Shown: piece after piece, positions 28,526 to 37,656 of the stretch
How positions within the stretch are numbered: the first letter of the stretch is position 1
Layout of the letters: each line of letters starts with the position of its first letter
Source: CALBPI01 sp039033995
GTDB lineage: Bacteria > Pseudomonadota > Gammaproteobacteria > Steroidobacterales > Woeseiaceae
Direction: 5' to 3'
Length of the DNA: 64,000 nucleotides
Assembly (NCBI GenBank): GCA_039033995.1
Contig: JBCCBP010000015.1
Coordinates: 7,028 to 71,027 of the forward strand
The notes under the pieces: model-generated
Database searches by the model: none
What the model was told of the DNA's origin: nothing
Seen by the model: the letters and a program-made list of their open reading frames with translations, nothing else
Made by a program: the position numbers and the translations under genes

Positions 28526-29779
28526 TTAGTCCCGTGTTTTGCCGGCGCTGATAACGCGGTATTTATAACTGGTGAGCTCGGCGGCGCCGACGGGACCACG
28601 CGCATGGATGCGGCTCGTGGATATACCAATCTCAGCACCCATACCGAACTCTCCACCATCGGCGAACTGGGTCGATGTGTTGTGCATTACGATCGCGCTA
28701 TCGACGGTATTGAGAAAATGCTCAGCGCTCGCAGCGTCCTCGGTGATAATGCTGTCGGTATGCCCGGAGCCATACTCAGCGATGTGTGCGATGGCGCCTT
28801 CAACACCATCGACGACACGGACGCTGATCACCGCTGCGAGATATTCAGTACGCCAGTCTTCCTCATTCGCAGCCAGTGCGCCCGGCCACAGTGTGCGCGT
28901 CTGCTCACAGCCACGAATCTCGCAACCGTTGTCTGCGAGCGCTTGCAACGTCGCGATAGCGGTTGCCTGCGGCAATGCGGCATCGATCAACAAGGTCTCA
29001 GCGGCACCACAGATACCAGTGCGGCGCAGCTTCGCATTCAGTGCAATATCGATGGCCTTCTGCGCGTCGGCGGCCGCATCGAGATAGAGGTGGCACAAAC
29101 CCTCGAGATGACCAATGACTGGCACACGGGCTTCGCGCTGTACGCGTTCTACCAGTGAACGACCGCCGCGCGGCACAACGACATCGAGGCAGCCACCGAG
29201 CCCGGTCAGCATGTCGCCGACCAGCGCGCGATCCTGGCTAGGCACCATTTGTACCGCATCCGGATCAACACCAACATCCTGCAATGCGTTGCGCACCGCA
29301 CTCACGATTGCATGCGAGCTCCCGGCGCTCTCGGAGCCGCCGCGAAGAATCACGGCATTGGCCGACTTTAAACAAATCGCTGCCGCATCGGCTGTCACAT
29401 TCGGACGGCTCTCATACACGATGCCGATGACACCCAGCGGCACGCTAACACGCGTGATGTCGAGGCCGTTGCCCGGCCTATTCGTTGCGATTATCCGGCC
29501 GATCGGGTCCGGCAGCGCTGCGATCACATCGAGCGCATTTGCGATCGCCGTGACGCGCGCTGACGTCAGCATCAACCGATCGATCATAGCGGAAGACAAC
29601 GCGCGTGCCTCCGCTGCTGCGACATCGCCTGCATTAGCCGCAAGGATCTCGTCACTCGCCAACCGCACTCGCTCAGCCATGCGATGAATCATCGCCGTAC
29701 GCTGACCGGCGTCGACGTGTTGTAGTTGTCGCATCGCGCGTCGTGCGCGTTGCCCCATGGCCAACATATCAACCGTCAT
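28526..29779 (-). CDS. proA: Gamma-glutamyl phosphate reductase
   Basis: This 417-residue enzyme is the second step of proline synthesis, reducing gamma-glutamyl phosphate to the semialdehyde. The aldehyde-dehydrogenase-like fold shows GVIGIVYESRPNVTADA and the catalytic cysteine region LRRTGICGAAETLL. The final motif is HARGPVGAAELTSYKY. Its start overlaps the proB stop by 4 nt. Confidence 0.97.
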   Translation of the reverse strand: MTVDMLAMGQRARRAMRQLQHVDAGQRTAMIHRMAERVRLASDEILAANAGDVAAAEARALSSAMIDRLMLTSARVTAIANALDVIAALPDPIGRIIATNRPGNGLDITRVSVPLGVIGIVYESRPNVTADAAAICLKSANAVILRGGSESAGSSHAIVSAVRNALQDVGVDPDAVQMVPSQDRALVGDMLTGLGGCLDVVVPRGGRSLVERVQREARVPVIGHLEGLCHLYLDAAADAQKAIDIALNAKLRRTGICGAAETLLIDAALPQATAIATLQALADNGCEIRGCEQTRTLWPGALAANEEDWRTEYLAAVISVRVVDGVEGAIAHIAEYGSGHTDSIITEDAASAEHFLNTVDSAIVMHNTSTQFADGGEFGMGAEIGISTSRIHARGPVGAAELTSYKYRVISAGKTRD

Positions 29780-30891
29780 GATGATCTCACTCGCCGTCGT
29801 AAGACCAGATCATCGGCATGGATAAGCGCATCGGTTCGTTCACCTCGCTTAGCCTGCTGCATCCGAGCGCGGGCATCATCGCTACTCATGCGCACCAACC
29901 CCGCCGCGACCTCGTCTCCATCGCAGTACACCGCAACGCAATCGCCCCGCCGAAACTCTCCGCTGACCGCCCGCACTCCGATCGGCAACAAGCTGTTGCG
30001 CGCTTCCAATGCGCGCAGCGCGCCGGCGTCGATATCGATACGCGACGCGTGCTTTAGGAAAGCCGCTATCCAGCGCTGGCGAGCACGACGCGGCGTGACG
30101 GCCGGCAGAAACAGTGTGTGCTTGGCACCCTGTTTGAGGCCTCTTAGGGGGCGCGCATCGGTACCCGCAGCGATGATCATCGCAATGCCGGCTTGTGTGG
30201 CTATCTGGGCGGCCGATAACTTGCTCCGCATACCACCGGTTCCGACCGCATTAGTCGGTCCGTCCGCCATCGCCATTAGCGCATCATCGATCTGGGCGAC
30301 TTCAGGGATATGCTCAACAGAAGACGTGTGCGTCGGATCACCGCTATACAAGCCATCCACATCGCTCAGCAACAAGAGCACATCCGCCCCGATCATTTGC
30401 GCGACACGCGCCGCGAGGCGGTCGTTATCGCCGTAACGCAATTCGTCTGTCGCTACCGTGTCATTCTCGTTGATCACGGCGACGACACCCGCAGCCGCCA
30501 GCGTGGTGAGTGTATCGCGCGCGTTTAGGTGTCGACGCCGATGCTCTGTGTCTTCCGGGGTCAGCAAGACTTGCGCGCACCGCAACCCGGCGTCTTGCAG
30601 CGCTTCACGCCAAGCGACGCTAAGCTCAATCTGTCCGATGGCCGCGGCTGCCTGTTTCTCGGGCAGAGTCGACAAAGACGCGCGACCACCCAACACCGAT
30701 GTACCGAGCGCGACGGCACCCGACGATACAATCGTGACCCGCTTGCCGTCTGTAGCGAGCTCAGCAATATCAGCTGCCAGCGCGACAAGCCAGTCGCGAC
30801 GCAATGCCCCGTCCTCGACCAACATCGCGGACCCGATCTTGATGACGATAGAGTGGCACGACGTCAGGTAGTCGTGCGCCCGGGGTTTCAT
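29776..30891 (-). CDS. proB: Glutamate 5-kinase with PUA domain
   Basis: This 371-residue enzyme phosphorylates glutamate at the first, feedback-inhibited step of proline synthesis. The amino-acid-kinase domain (1-255) shows VIKIGSAMLVEDG, VSSGAVALG, NENDTVATDEL and GTGGMRSKLSAAQIA; the C-terminal PUA domain covers about 275-365. Its start overlaps the ilvH stop by 4 nt, so proline genes are coupled to a branched-chain gene, which is unusual. Confidence 0.97.
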   Translation of the reverse strand: MKPRAHDYLTSCHSIVIKIGSAMLVEDGALRRDWLVALAADIAELATDGKRVTIVSSGAVALGTSVLGGRASLSTLPEKQAAAAIGQIELSVAWREALQDAGLRCAQVLLTPEDTEHRRRHLNARDTLTTLAAAGVVAVINENDTVATDELRYGDNDRLAARVAQMIGADVLLLLSDVDGLYSGDPTHTSSVEHIPEVAQIDDALMAMADGPTNAVGTGGMRSKLSAAQIATQAGIAMIIAAGTDARPLRGLKQGAKHTLFLPAVTPRRARQRWIAAFLKHASRIDIDAGALRALEARNSLLPIGVRAVSGEFRRGDCVAVYCDGDEVAAGLVRMSSDDARARMQQAKRGERTDALIHADDLVLRRRVRSS

Positions 30892-31412
30892 CTAATCACT
30901 CCGGCATCCGGCAAGGACTCACCTTCCAACACGCGGTCACCGCGCGAGATTCCGAGACTGCCGCTTCTGACCATCGCGCCGATGCTGCCTTTGGCGCGCA
31001 GTGTGGCGACGAACGCATCGACGTCAGCCGTCGAACCGGCGAACTCCACTGTGAAAGCGTTGGGATTGTCATCCAGAACGCGGGCGTTCGATGCCGTGCA
31101 ATGCGTCACCAATTCGCTCACATCGACACGACTCTCAAGCAACTTGACGAGTACGAGTTCGCGTTCGAAGTGATCGCCCAGCGTCATGTCCAGCATGTCG
31201 ACGACATCGACCTGTTTGCCGATCTGTTTGGTGATCTGCTCGAGCGCTGCGTCTGATCCACTCGTGACCAAAGTGAGCCGAGAAATCGCCGGATCTTCGG
31301 TCGGCGCTACATTCAATGATTCGATGTTGTAGCCGCGCGTGGAAAACAGGCCGGTCAGCCGTGTTAACACGCCGACTTCGTTTTGCATGAGCACGGAAAT
31401 GACATGACGCAT
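30888..31412 (-). CDS. ilvH: Acetolactate synthase small (regulatory) subunit
   Basis: This 174-residue subunit activates the catalytic subunit and confers valine feedback inhibition. The N-terminal ACT domain reads MRHVISVLMQNEVGVLTRL then FSTRGYNIESLNV, followed by the C-terminal ALS_ss domain. ATG at 31412 gives the conserved N-terminus. It normally follows the large subunit in one operon. Here the large-subunit gene lies divergently, 162 nt away, and ilvH leads proB and proA. Confidence 0.96.
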   Translation of the reverse strand: MRHVISVLMQNEVGVLTRLTGLFSTRGYNIESLNVAPTEDPAISRLTLVTSGSDAALEQITKQIGKQVDVVDMLDMTLGDHFERELVLVKLLESRVDVSELVTHCTASNARVLDDNPNAFTVEFAGSTADVDAFVATLRAKGSIGAMVRSGSLGISRGDRVLEGESLPDAGVIR

Positions 31413-31574
31413 GGTGGGTTGTCCGTTTCTCTGGAAACTGTTGATCGCACAAATGATCAATAACACGCGGATGTTCGCCGATGGACCGCGCTATTGCAAT
31501 GCACAATACGATGCCACACACTCAAACCGCTGTGTCGCGACAGCATGAGCTCACCAACTGATCGAGAAACCTGC

Positions 31575-33422
31575 ATGAGCGCGAATGCCCAATCTGCCGC
31601 CACCCGGCATCCGTTGGCCGGCCAAACGATGACCGGCGCCGAGATGATCGTACAAGTTATCGCTGACGAAGCCGTCGATTGCGTATTTGGCTACAGCGGC
31701 GGTGCGATTCTGCCGACTTACGATGCCGTGTTCCGATTCAACGTCAAGCACCCGGGCGAGTCGGGCCAAGGGGCGCTGCCGTTGATCGTCCCGGCCAACG
31801 AACAAGGGGCCGGCTTTATGGCCGCCGGATATTCGCGCGCGACCGGCAAAGTCGGGACGGTGATGGTGACGTCGGGGCCAGGCGCGACCAACATGGTCAC
31901 GCCGGTTCGTGACAGCGCTGCCGATTCCATCCCGATGGTGGTCATTTGTGGTCAGGTACCACGCGCGGCTATCGGCACCGATGCCTTTCAGGAAGCACCG
32001 ATCACCGCCGTCATGGGCTCGGTCGCCAAACACGTTTTTCTAGTCACGGATCCGGAACGCCTGGAAGCGACGATCAGAACCGCTTATGAGATTGCACGCA
32101 CGGGTCGACCGGGGCCTGTTGTTGTCGATGTGCCCAAAGACGTGCAGAACTGGAGCGGCGTTTTTCAGGGTGATATCAAACTACCGATTCCCGGCTATCG
32201 TAAACGACTGGCGCGCGTCCTCGAGAACCGCCTGACAGACGAAGACTGTCAGCAGTTCCTGCGCCTACTCAGCGCCGCTGAGCGCCCACTCATCTATGCC
32301 GGCGGCGGCGTCATCAACGGCAACGCGTCGGATACCTTACGCCGGCTCAGCGAACGGCTGGGCATCCCGGTCACCACGACATTGATGGGCATCGGGGCCG
32401 AAGACACCACCGACGCATTGTCACTGCACATGCTGGGTATGCACGGCATGGCCTATGCGAATTACGCCGTAGAAGACTGTGACTTTCTGATCGCGGTCGG
32501 CGCACGGTTTGACGATCGCGTTGCCGGCGTGCCGCAGCGCTTCGCACCGAACGCGCGTCACGTCGCACACTTTGATGTCGACCCGTCGGAAATCGACAAG
32601 GTCAAATCCGTTTCATGGCATCACACCGGCGTGCTGACGCAGGACCTGGCCGACGTCCTTGCCTACGCCGAACGTGTCGAGTACGAGAAAGACTTTACGC
32701 CGTGGCATCAACACATTGCCGACCTGAAGAAAACCCACGCATTGAACTACGATCGGGATAGCGCGCTGATCCAGCCGTATGCCGTGATTGAGGCCATCAA
32801 TGCACTAACGAAGGGCGAGGCCATTGTCACCACAGGCGTCGGTCAACACCAGATGTGGGCTGCACAGTATTTCGATTTTCGCGAACCCCGTTTGTGGCTA
32901 ACGTCAGGCAGCATGGGCACGATGGGATTCGGAGTGCCCGCCGCCGTTGGCGCACAGCTCGGACGACCGGACAAGTTGGTAATCGATATCGATGGCGACG
33001 CTAGCATCCGAATGAATCTCGGCGAATTGGAAACCGTGACAACGTACGATCTGCCGATCAAAGTCGTCGTACTAAACAACTACGGCGATGGCATGGTGCG
33101 GCAATGGCAAAAACTCTATTACAAAGGGCGGTTGTCAGCTAGCGACAAATCGCTACACCGAAAAGACTTTGTCAAGGCCGCCAAGGCCGACGGGTTCGAC
33201 TATGCGGTACGACTCGATCATCCCGACCAGTTGCAACAGACCATTCACGATTTCATCACATTCGATGGGCCCGCCTTCCTCGAGGTGATTATCGATCCGG
33301 ATGCATCGGTTTACCCGATGGTTGGTCCGGGACAGAGTTACTCGGAAATGATCACCGGCGAGTTTATTGCCAGTCGCGAGGCCGACGACAGCAAAGACGT
33401 CAGCGAGACAGAATCGTTCTAG
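31575..33422 (+). CDS. ilvB: Acetolactate synthase large (catalytic) subunit
   Basis: This 615-residue ThDP- and FAD-dependent enzyme makes acetolactate for valine and leucine, and acetohydroxybutyrate for isoleucine. The motifs are GYSGGAILPTYDA with ThDP-contacting Glu in VPANEQGAGFMA, GPGATNMVTP and the ThDP/Mg site DIDGDASIRMNLGELET with a later NN in VLNNYGDGMV. GDA-S-IRMN is slightly unlike the usual GDGSF-MN. ATG at 31575 is chosen over 31545 and an upstream TTG because of GAGAAA upstream; about 18 residues precede the conserved start. The stop overlaps the convergent dehydratase gene by 4 nt. Confidence 0.95.
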   Translation: MSANAQSAATRHPLAGQTMTGAEMIVQVIADEAVDCVFGYSGGAILPTYDAVFRFNVKHPGESGQGALPLIVPANEQGAGFMAAGYSRATGKVGTVMVTSGPGATNMVTPVRDSAADSIPMVVICGQVPRAAIGTDAFQEAPITAVMGSVAKHVFLVTDPERLEATIRTAYEIARTGRPGPVVVDVPKDVQNWSGVFQGDIKLPIPGYRKRLARVLENRLTDEDCQQFLRLLSAAERPLIYAGGGVINGNASDTLRRLSERLGIPVTTTLMGIGAEDTTDALSLHMLGMHGMAYANYAVEDCDFLIAVGARFDDRVAGVPQRFAPNARHVAHFDVDPSEIDKVKSVSWHHTGVLTQDLADVLAYAERVEYEKDFTPWHQHIADLKKTHALNYDRDSALIQPYAVIEAINALTKGEAIVTTGVGQHQMWAAQYFDFREPRLWLTSGSMGTMGFGVPAAVGAQLGRPDKLVIDIDGDASIRMNLGELETVTTYDLPIKVVVLNNYGDGMVRQWQKLYYKGRLSASDKSLHRKDFVKAAKADGFDYAVRLDHPDQLQQTIHDFITFDGPAFLEVIIDPDASVYPMVGPGQSYSEMITGEFIASREADDSKDVSETESF

Positions 33423-34438
33423 TCAGAGCGGCCCGATGATTCGCCACGTTGCGCCGTGATAGCTTTTGCCAGCAGCGCACTATCGATATTGCCACCGGAT
33501 AGCGTCACGACGGTCGTCTTGTTAGCACACAAGTCAGTATTGCCGAGCGCAGCGGCCAGCGCGACGGCTCCGCCGGGTTCAACGATCAAACGCAATTCGG
33601 CGGCGGCATAGCCGACGGCGCGCAACGCGGCTTCATCGCTGACGGTCAACACACCCGACAATTCACGCTGGTTGACCGGAAAAGTCAGTCGACCGGGTGT
33701 CGGTGTGAGTAACGCATCACAGATCGATGCCGTCGCTGCGGGATTGCTCAATCGTTTCCCTGCCTTCAATGAGCGACGCGTGTCGTCTGCCACGTCCGGC
33801 TCGACGGCGAAGACCGACACCTTTGGCGCACTCTCGTGCACCGCCGTCGCGATGCCCGCTGCCAGACCTCCGCCACCACAGCACACGAAAACCTGGTCCG
33901 GCGCGCGCCCTTGTAACGCGGGATCACGCATGATCTCAAGCCCGATGGAGCCCTGACCGGCAATCACATCCCAATGATCATATGAAGGTATCAAAGGGCA
34001 TTGCCGCTCGCGCGCCAACGCCTTGGCGATCGCCTCACGGTCCTCGCTGTAGCGATCGTAAGCCACGATCTCTGCGCCGAGCGCTACTACCGCCTCGCGT
34101 TTTACGCGCGGTGCATCGGAGGGCATGACAATGGTCGCGGGAACCTCGAACAATGCAGCGGCGAGTGCCACGCCTTGGGCATGATTACCTGACGACCAGG
34201 CGATAACCCCACGCTGTCTGTTCGCTGCCGGTAACGCGGCGATGGCATTGTAGGCACCGCGTATTTTGAAAGAGCCCGCACGTTGCAGGTTTTCTGGCTT
34301 CAGCAAAACGCGACCACCAACACGCTGATTCAACGATGCGAACTCGAGCAGCGGTGTCGCATTAACGACCGCTCGCAATCGTTCTTCTGCGAGATGGATA
34401 CGTTGGATGAAATCGGTAGGGAGCGGGTTTGAAGGCAT
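33419..34438 (-). CDS. Threonine/serine dehydratase-family PLP enzyme without ACT domain
   Basis: This 339-residue fold-type II PLP enzyme has the lysine motif AGSFKIRGAYNAI (PLP lysine) and the glycine loop CCGGGGLAAG. It matches short threonine ammonia-lyase, serine racemase or 3-hydroxyaspartate lyase enzymes; with no C-terminal ACT domain it is not the classic isoleucine-regulated IlvA. Beside ilvB it could supply 2-oxobutyrate for isoleucine, but a catabolic role is equally possible. Start 34438 (MPSNPLPTDFIQRI) gives the usual length; the upstream frame looks spurious. Confidence 0.85.
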   Translation of the reverse strand: MPSNPLPTDFIQRIHLAEERLRAVVNATPLLEFASLNQRVGGRVLLKPENLQRAGSFKIRGAYNAIAALPAANRQRGVIAWSSGNHAQGVALAAALFEVPATIVMPSDAPRVKREAVVALGAEIVAYDRYSEDREAIAKALARERQCPLIPSYDHWDVIAGQGSIGLEIMRDPALQGRAPDQVFVCCGGGGLAAGIATAVHESAPKVSVFAVEPDVADDTRRSLKAGKRLSNPAATASICDALLTPTPGRLTFPVNQRELSGVLTVSDEAALRAVGYAAAELRLIVEPGGAVALAAALGNTDLCANKTTVVTLSGGNIDSALLAKAITAQRGESSGRSD

Positions 34439-34675
34439 GCCGCATGTTAACGCGACCATACCGAAAACCCCACCGTACAGGACGTTCGTCGGTGAGATAA
34501 ATCCGCCGCGTGTAGCAGCCAAACTGCGAAGACGTTGTCACGCACGCTGAGAATACGAGACGCGATGCCCACATGCGGCAGACCACTCTGTTTCCCGGCA
34601 CTGGATTCGCATTATGTGAAACCAATATTTGCGCGGCTACAGTCGGCTCGCTAATCTGGCATCTGGGGAAAGGAA

Positions 34676-34695
34676 GCATCACGGCGACGTGATGC
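34676..34695 (+). promoter_or_regulatory. Stem-loop with GNRA tetraloop beside the diguanylate cyclase start
   Basis: GCATCACG (34676-34683) and CGTGATGC (34688-34695) form a perfect 8-bp stem closed by the loop GCGA, a GNRA tetraloop. It lies between a purine-rich GGGGAAAGGAAG stretch and the GGGG ribosome site of the next gene, 12 nt before its ATG. The rest of the 269-nt gap (34439-34707) holds no gene, and I see no known riboswitch fold in it. Confidence 0.5.
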
Positions 34696-34707
34696 GGGGA
34701 CACAAGC

Positions 34708-35739
34708 ATGAAGCGCACCGATTTCACGTTCCGTGAATTCATCCTGTTGATGTTGACCGGCTCCGGCATTGTGGCGGTGTTGCCATTCACATTTATCCGT
34801 TTTATCAATGGCGAGTGGCTCTTGTTCACGTTGGACACCGGGCTGATTTTCGGACTGGCTGGTTTGTCTCTGTATGTCATCAAGACGCACGATCACCGTA
34901 TCGCCAGCATCGCCGTTTGTTTGCTGTGTCAGGTCGCGATCGTCGGGACAATCTATATTGCCGGCATCGCCCAGCTTTACTGGATGTATCCCGCCGTCGT
35001 GATCGCCTACTACCTGCTGAGGCCGTCGGAAGCTATCATCACTAACCTGCTCGCAATCGCGATTATTTCACCGCAGTTGTTCGACGCGCTGAACGTGCTG
35101 TCATTGACGACCGTCTATGCGACGCTCGCCGTGACGATCGCGTTTTCCTACGCGTTTTCCTACGTCACAGAACAACAGCGGCGACAAGTGCAGGAACTGG
35201 CGGCACAAGATCCACTGACGGGCGCCGGCAACCGTCGCGCGCTGCGCCAGCGACTCACGGAATTGGTCGACTCGCACCAGCGCAATCCGATTAGCGTCTC
35301 CATCATGTTGATCGACCTCGATCATTTCAAACGCATCAATGATGACTTCGGACATGCGGTCGGTGACGATACGCTGATCGGTGTCGTCGCATTGTTGAAG
35401 CAACGTCTGCGTACGACAGATCGCATCTATCGGTTTGGCGGTGAAGAGTTTGTGATTGTGGCTGAGAATGCCGGTGCCGTGTTCGCGACGACATTGGCAG
35501 AAGAGCTTCGTGCCCTGGTCGCCGAAACGCCGATTATCGAAGAACGCCAGGTCACGCTGTCTGTAGGGGTGGCTCAGCTCAACAAAGGTGAATCGACGGA
35601 CGACTGGCTCAAGCGAGCCGATGTCGCGTTATACAACGCCAAGAATGATGGTCGCAATCAAACGATCTGTGCACCCATTCTGTCGACCAAAGATGGCGGT
35701 AAAGTTACCGACCTGACTGCCAGCCAGCGCCCCGCTTAA
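34708..35739 (+). CDS. Membrane diguanylate cyclase (GGDEF)
   Basis: This 343-residue protein has five to six membrane helices (about 10-165) with no extracellular domain of note, followed by a GGDEF domain (about 175-335). The active-site motif is GGEEF, preceded by the inhibitory I-site RTTD at the correct five-residue spacing, so it probably makes c-di-GMP with product feedback. DLDHFKRINDDFGH is the metal/substrate segment. It faces a second cyclase gene, whose end lies 31 nt away. Confidence 0.95.
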   Translation: MKRTDFTFREFILLMLTGSGIVAVLPFTFIRFINGEWLLFTLDTGLIFGLAGLSLYVIKTHDHRIASIAVCLLCQVAIVGTIYIAGIAQLYWMYPAVVIAYYLLRPSEAIITNLLAIAIISPQLFDALNVLSLTTVYATLAVTIAFSYAFSYVTEQQRRQVQELAAQDPLTGAGNRRALRQRLTELVDSHQRNPISVSIMLIDLDHFKRINDDFGHAVGDDTLIGVVALLKQRLRTTDRIYRFGGEEFVIVAENAGAVFATTLAEELRALVAETPIIEERQVTLSVGVAQLNKGESTDDWLKRADVALYNAKNDGRNQTICAPILSTKDGGKVTDLTASQRPA

Positions 35740-35770
35740 TCGCTAACTGTCGGCAGCCAGATGCAACGGA

Positions 35771-37504
35771 CTAGCGACCGGCCGACGCGACCAGACTAAT
35801 GGAACGGGTGCTTCCCGTCGCTGAAATATCGGTCGTCGCCACACGATCGCGGCCTTCGCGCTTTCCGAGATTGAGCGCTTCATCTGCGCTCTTGAATACC
35901 GCTTCAAAATCATCGTGACCGGCGACGCAGGCGATCCCAAACGTTGCTGTGACTCGGTGATGGTGGCCGTCGACAATGATCGCCTCACGCCGGATGAAAG
36001 CGTGAATCTGTTGCGCGACGTCATGTGCCTCTGCCTGACTGGTCTCCGGCAATAGGATCAGGAACTCCTCTCCACCCCAGCGTACACCGAGATCCGTGCG
36101 GCGGATTCGCGTCTGAATACGATGTGCGAACTCAATCAGCACGGCATCGCCATGATCGTGACCAAACTTGTCATTGATCTGTTTGAAATGATCGATGTCC
36201 ATCAGGATCATCGCGTAATCGATCCTGCGACGCTGCAGCCTGGCCACGCGCTCCGCCAATGCATGCCGATTGGCCATGCCGGTCAGTGCGTCCGTCCGAG
36301 CTACTTCGTCCAGCCATCGGTTGGAGGCCCGTAACGCTTCGTTAGCACGTGATTGCTCACGCATACGACGGTACATCCACGTCACGCCAAGACTCAACAA
36401 GGCCATGCCAAACAGTACTGCCACGAGCACGGCGCGGTTACTGCGTGCCGCGATCTCCGCGATCTCTCGCTCTTTATCGAGTAACGCCATCTGATACTGA
36501 TGTTCCGTAGCCATGCGCTTGAACTCTAACTCGGCGGCTCGAGCCACCGCATTTTCGGTTTGCACGGCAGCCTGATGTGTCGCGAGTTCATTGTTGTGCT
36601 TCAGTGCAGTATCGACATCGCCAATCTGGCGATACAAATCGGCCAGGTAGGTGTGTACAAAAACCTCCCACTGCGGTTTGCTCTCCGCGCCGATGATGCG
36701 ATCGACTTGAAGCAATACTGTTTCGGCCTCGGACAGGTTGCCGAGCAAACGGTTAACGTCACCGATTTCAAGCAGCGCATAGACGATAACCATCTGATCA
36801 TTCATGGCCTGCGCGAAAGGTAGCAATTCATTGAAGAGCTGCAGCGATGCCTGATATTCACCACGAAACTTCTGCAGCATCGCGAGATCGTTCACTGCAC
36901 GCATGTATTGATCGAAGTAACCACCGGCTTTGAGAATGGTCGCAGCCTTTCGATAGCTCGCGACCGCATCGTCCGGACGGTTCAAGCGTGCATACGTACT
37001 CGCCAGCAGATAAGTACCCATGCCTAGCATTTCATCATCGCCCGACAGGCTTGCCAGGCGAATCACTTCTTCCGCCCACCGCTGTGCCAGTTCGAACCGA
37101 CCGAGTCGGACCAGTGACATCGTTTTAACGACGGTCAACTCTGTGCGGACGTCAACATCGAGACTGACGTCGATCCCCAGCCCATCGTTGACGGTCTCAA
37201 GCCCCATCCGCGGGTTACCATGATTCACGTAAAACTCAGCGAGCATGGACAGGACACGTGCCTGTTGTTCGCTGGTGCCTGATTCATTGGCGCGGTCCTG
37301 CAATTGCAGCGCATCAGCCAACGCGAGCGTGTTCTGTTCGTCTGAGAACAACGCACTCACCCGATCGATTTCCTGGTCGATCGATGGCAGCACCTCTGCG
37401 GTCGAAACAACGGCACACCACAAGCTCAGCACAATCGCGCCGAGCCATCGGGTGAGACCTGCATTCGAATACCGCATCTTCATGCATGCCATGGTATTCA
37501 GCAT
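35771..37504 (-). CDS. TPR-containing membrane diguanylate cyclase (GGDEF)
   Basis: The protein has 577 residues. A signal peptide is followed by a TPR-type helical periplasmic region (about 40-330), one membrane helix (about 362-382, VLVAVLFGMALLSLGVTWM), a short coiled coil and a GGDEF domain (about 410-565). The active site is GGEEF, and the I-site RRTD lies five residues before it, so a feedback-inhibited cyclase is likely. The start is uncertain: ATG codons at 37504, 37492, 37483 and 37477 are all in frame and none has a strong ribosome site. Confidence 0.92.
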   Translation of the reverse strand: MLNTMACMKMRYSNAGLTRWLGAIVLSLWCAVVSTAEVLPSIDQEIDRVSALFSDEQNTLALADALQLQDRANESGTSEQQARVLSMLAEFYVNHGNPRMGLETVNDGLGIDVSLDVDVRTELTVVKTMSLVRLGRFELAQRWAEEVIRLASLSGDDEMLGMGTYLLASTYARLNRPDDAVASYRKAATILKAGGYFDQYMRAVNDLAMLQKFRGEYQASLQLFNELLPFAQAMNDQMVIVYALLEIGDVNRLLGNLSEAETVLLQVDRIIGAESKPQWEVFVHTYLADLYRQIGDVDTALKHNNELATHQAAVQTENAVARAAELEFKRMATEHQYQMALLDKEREIAEIAARSNRAVLVAVLFGMALLSLGVTWMYRRMREQSRANEALRASNRWLDEVARTDALTGMANRHALAERVARLQRRRIDYAMILMDIDHFKQINDKFGHDHGDAVLIEFAHRIQTRIRRTDLGVRWGGEEFLILLPETSQAEAHDVAQQIHAFIRREAIIVDGHHHRVTATFGIACVAGHDDFEAVFKSADEALNLGKREGRDRVATTDISATGSTRSISLVASAGR

Positions 37505-37656
37505 GTTCCGAGATTTATGCCGTACCGGTCACAAATTGTCGACATAATGGCGACAAACCCTGTTTTTACAGTGATTTTGTGACCCGCACCTCACAGCATC
37601 TTGTGCGTCATTTCACATATATGGAATTCGTTGCTACACCGGTCTGCGTTGATCTT

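Noticed and set aside
34439..34707. Possible c-di-GMP riboswitch before the diguanylate cyclase gene
   Set aside because: Only one stem with a GNRA loop is visible; the second helix and conserved joining sequences of known c-di-GMP riboswitches are not present.
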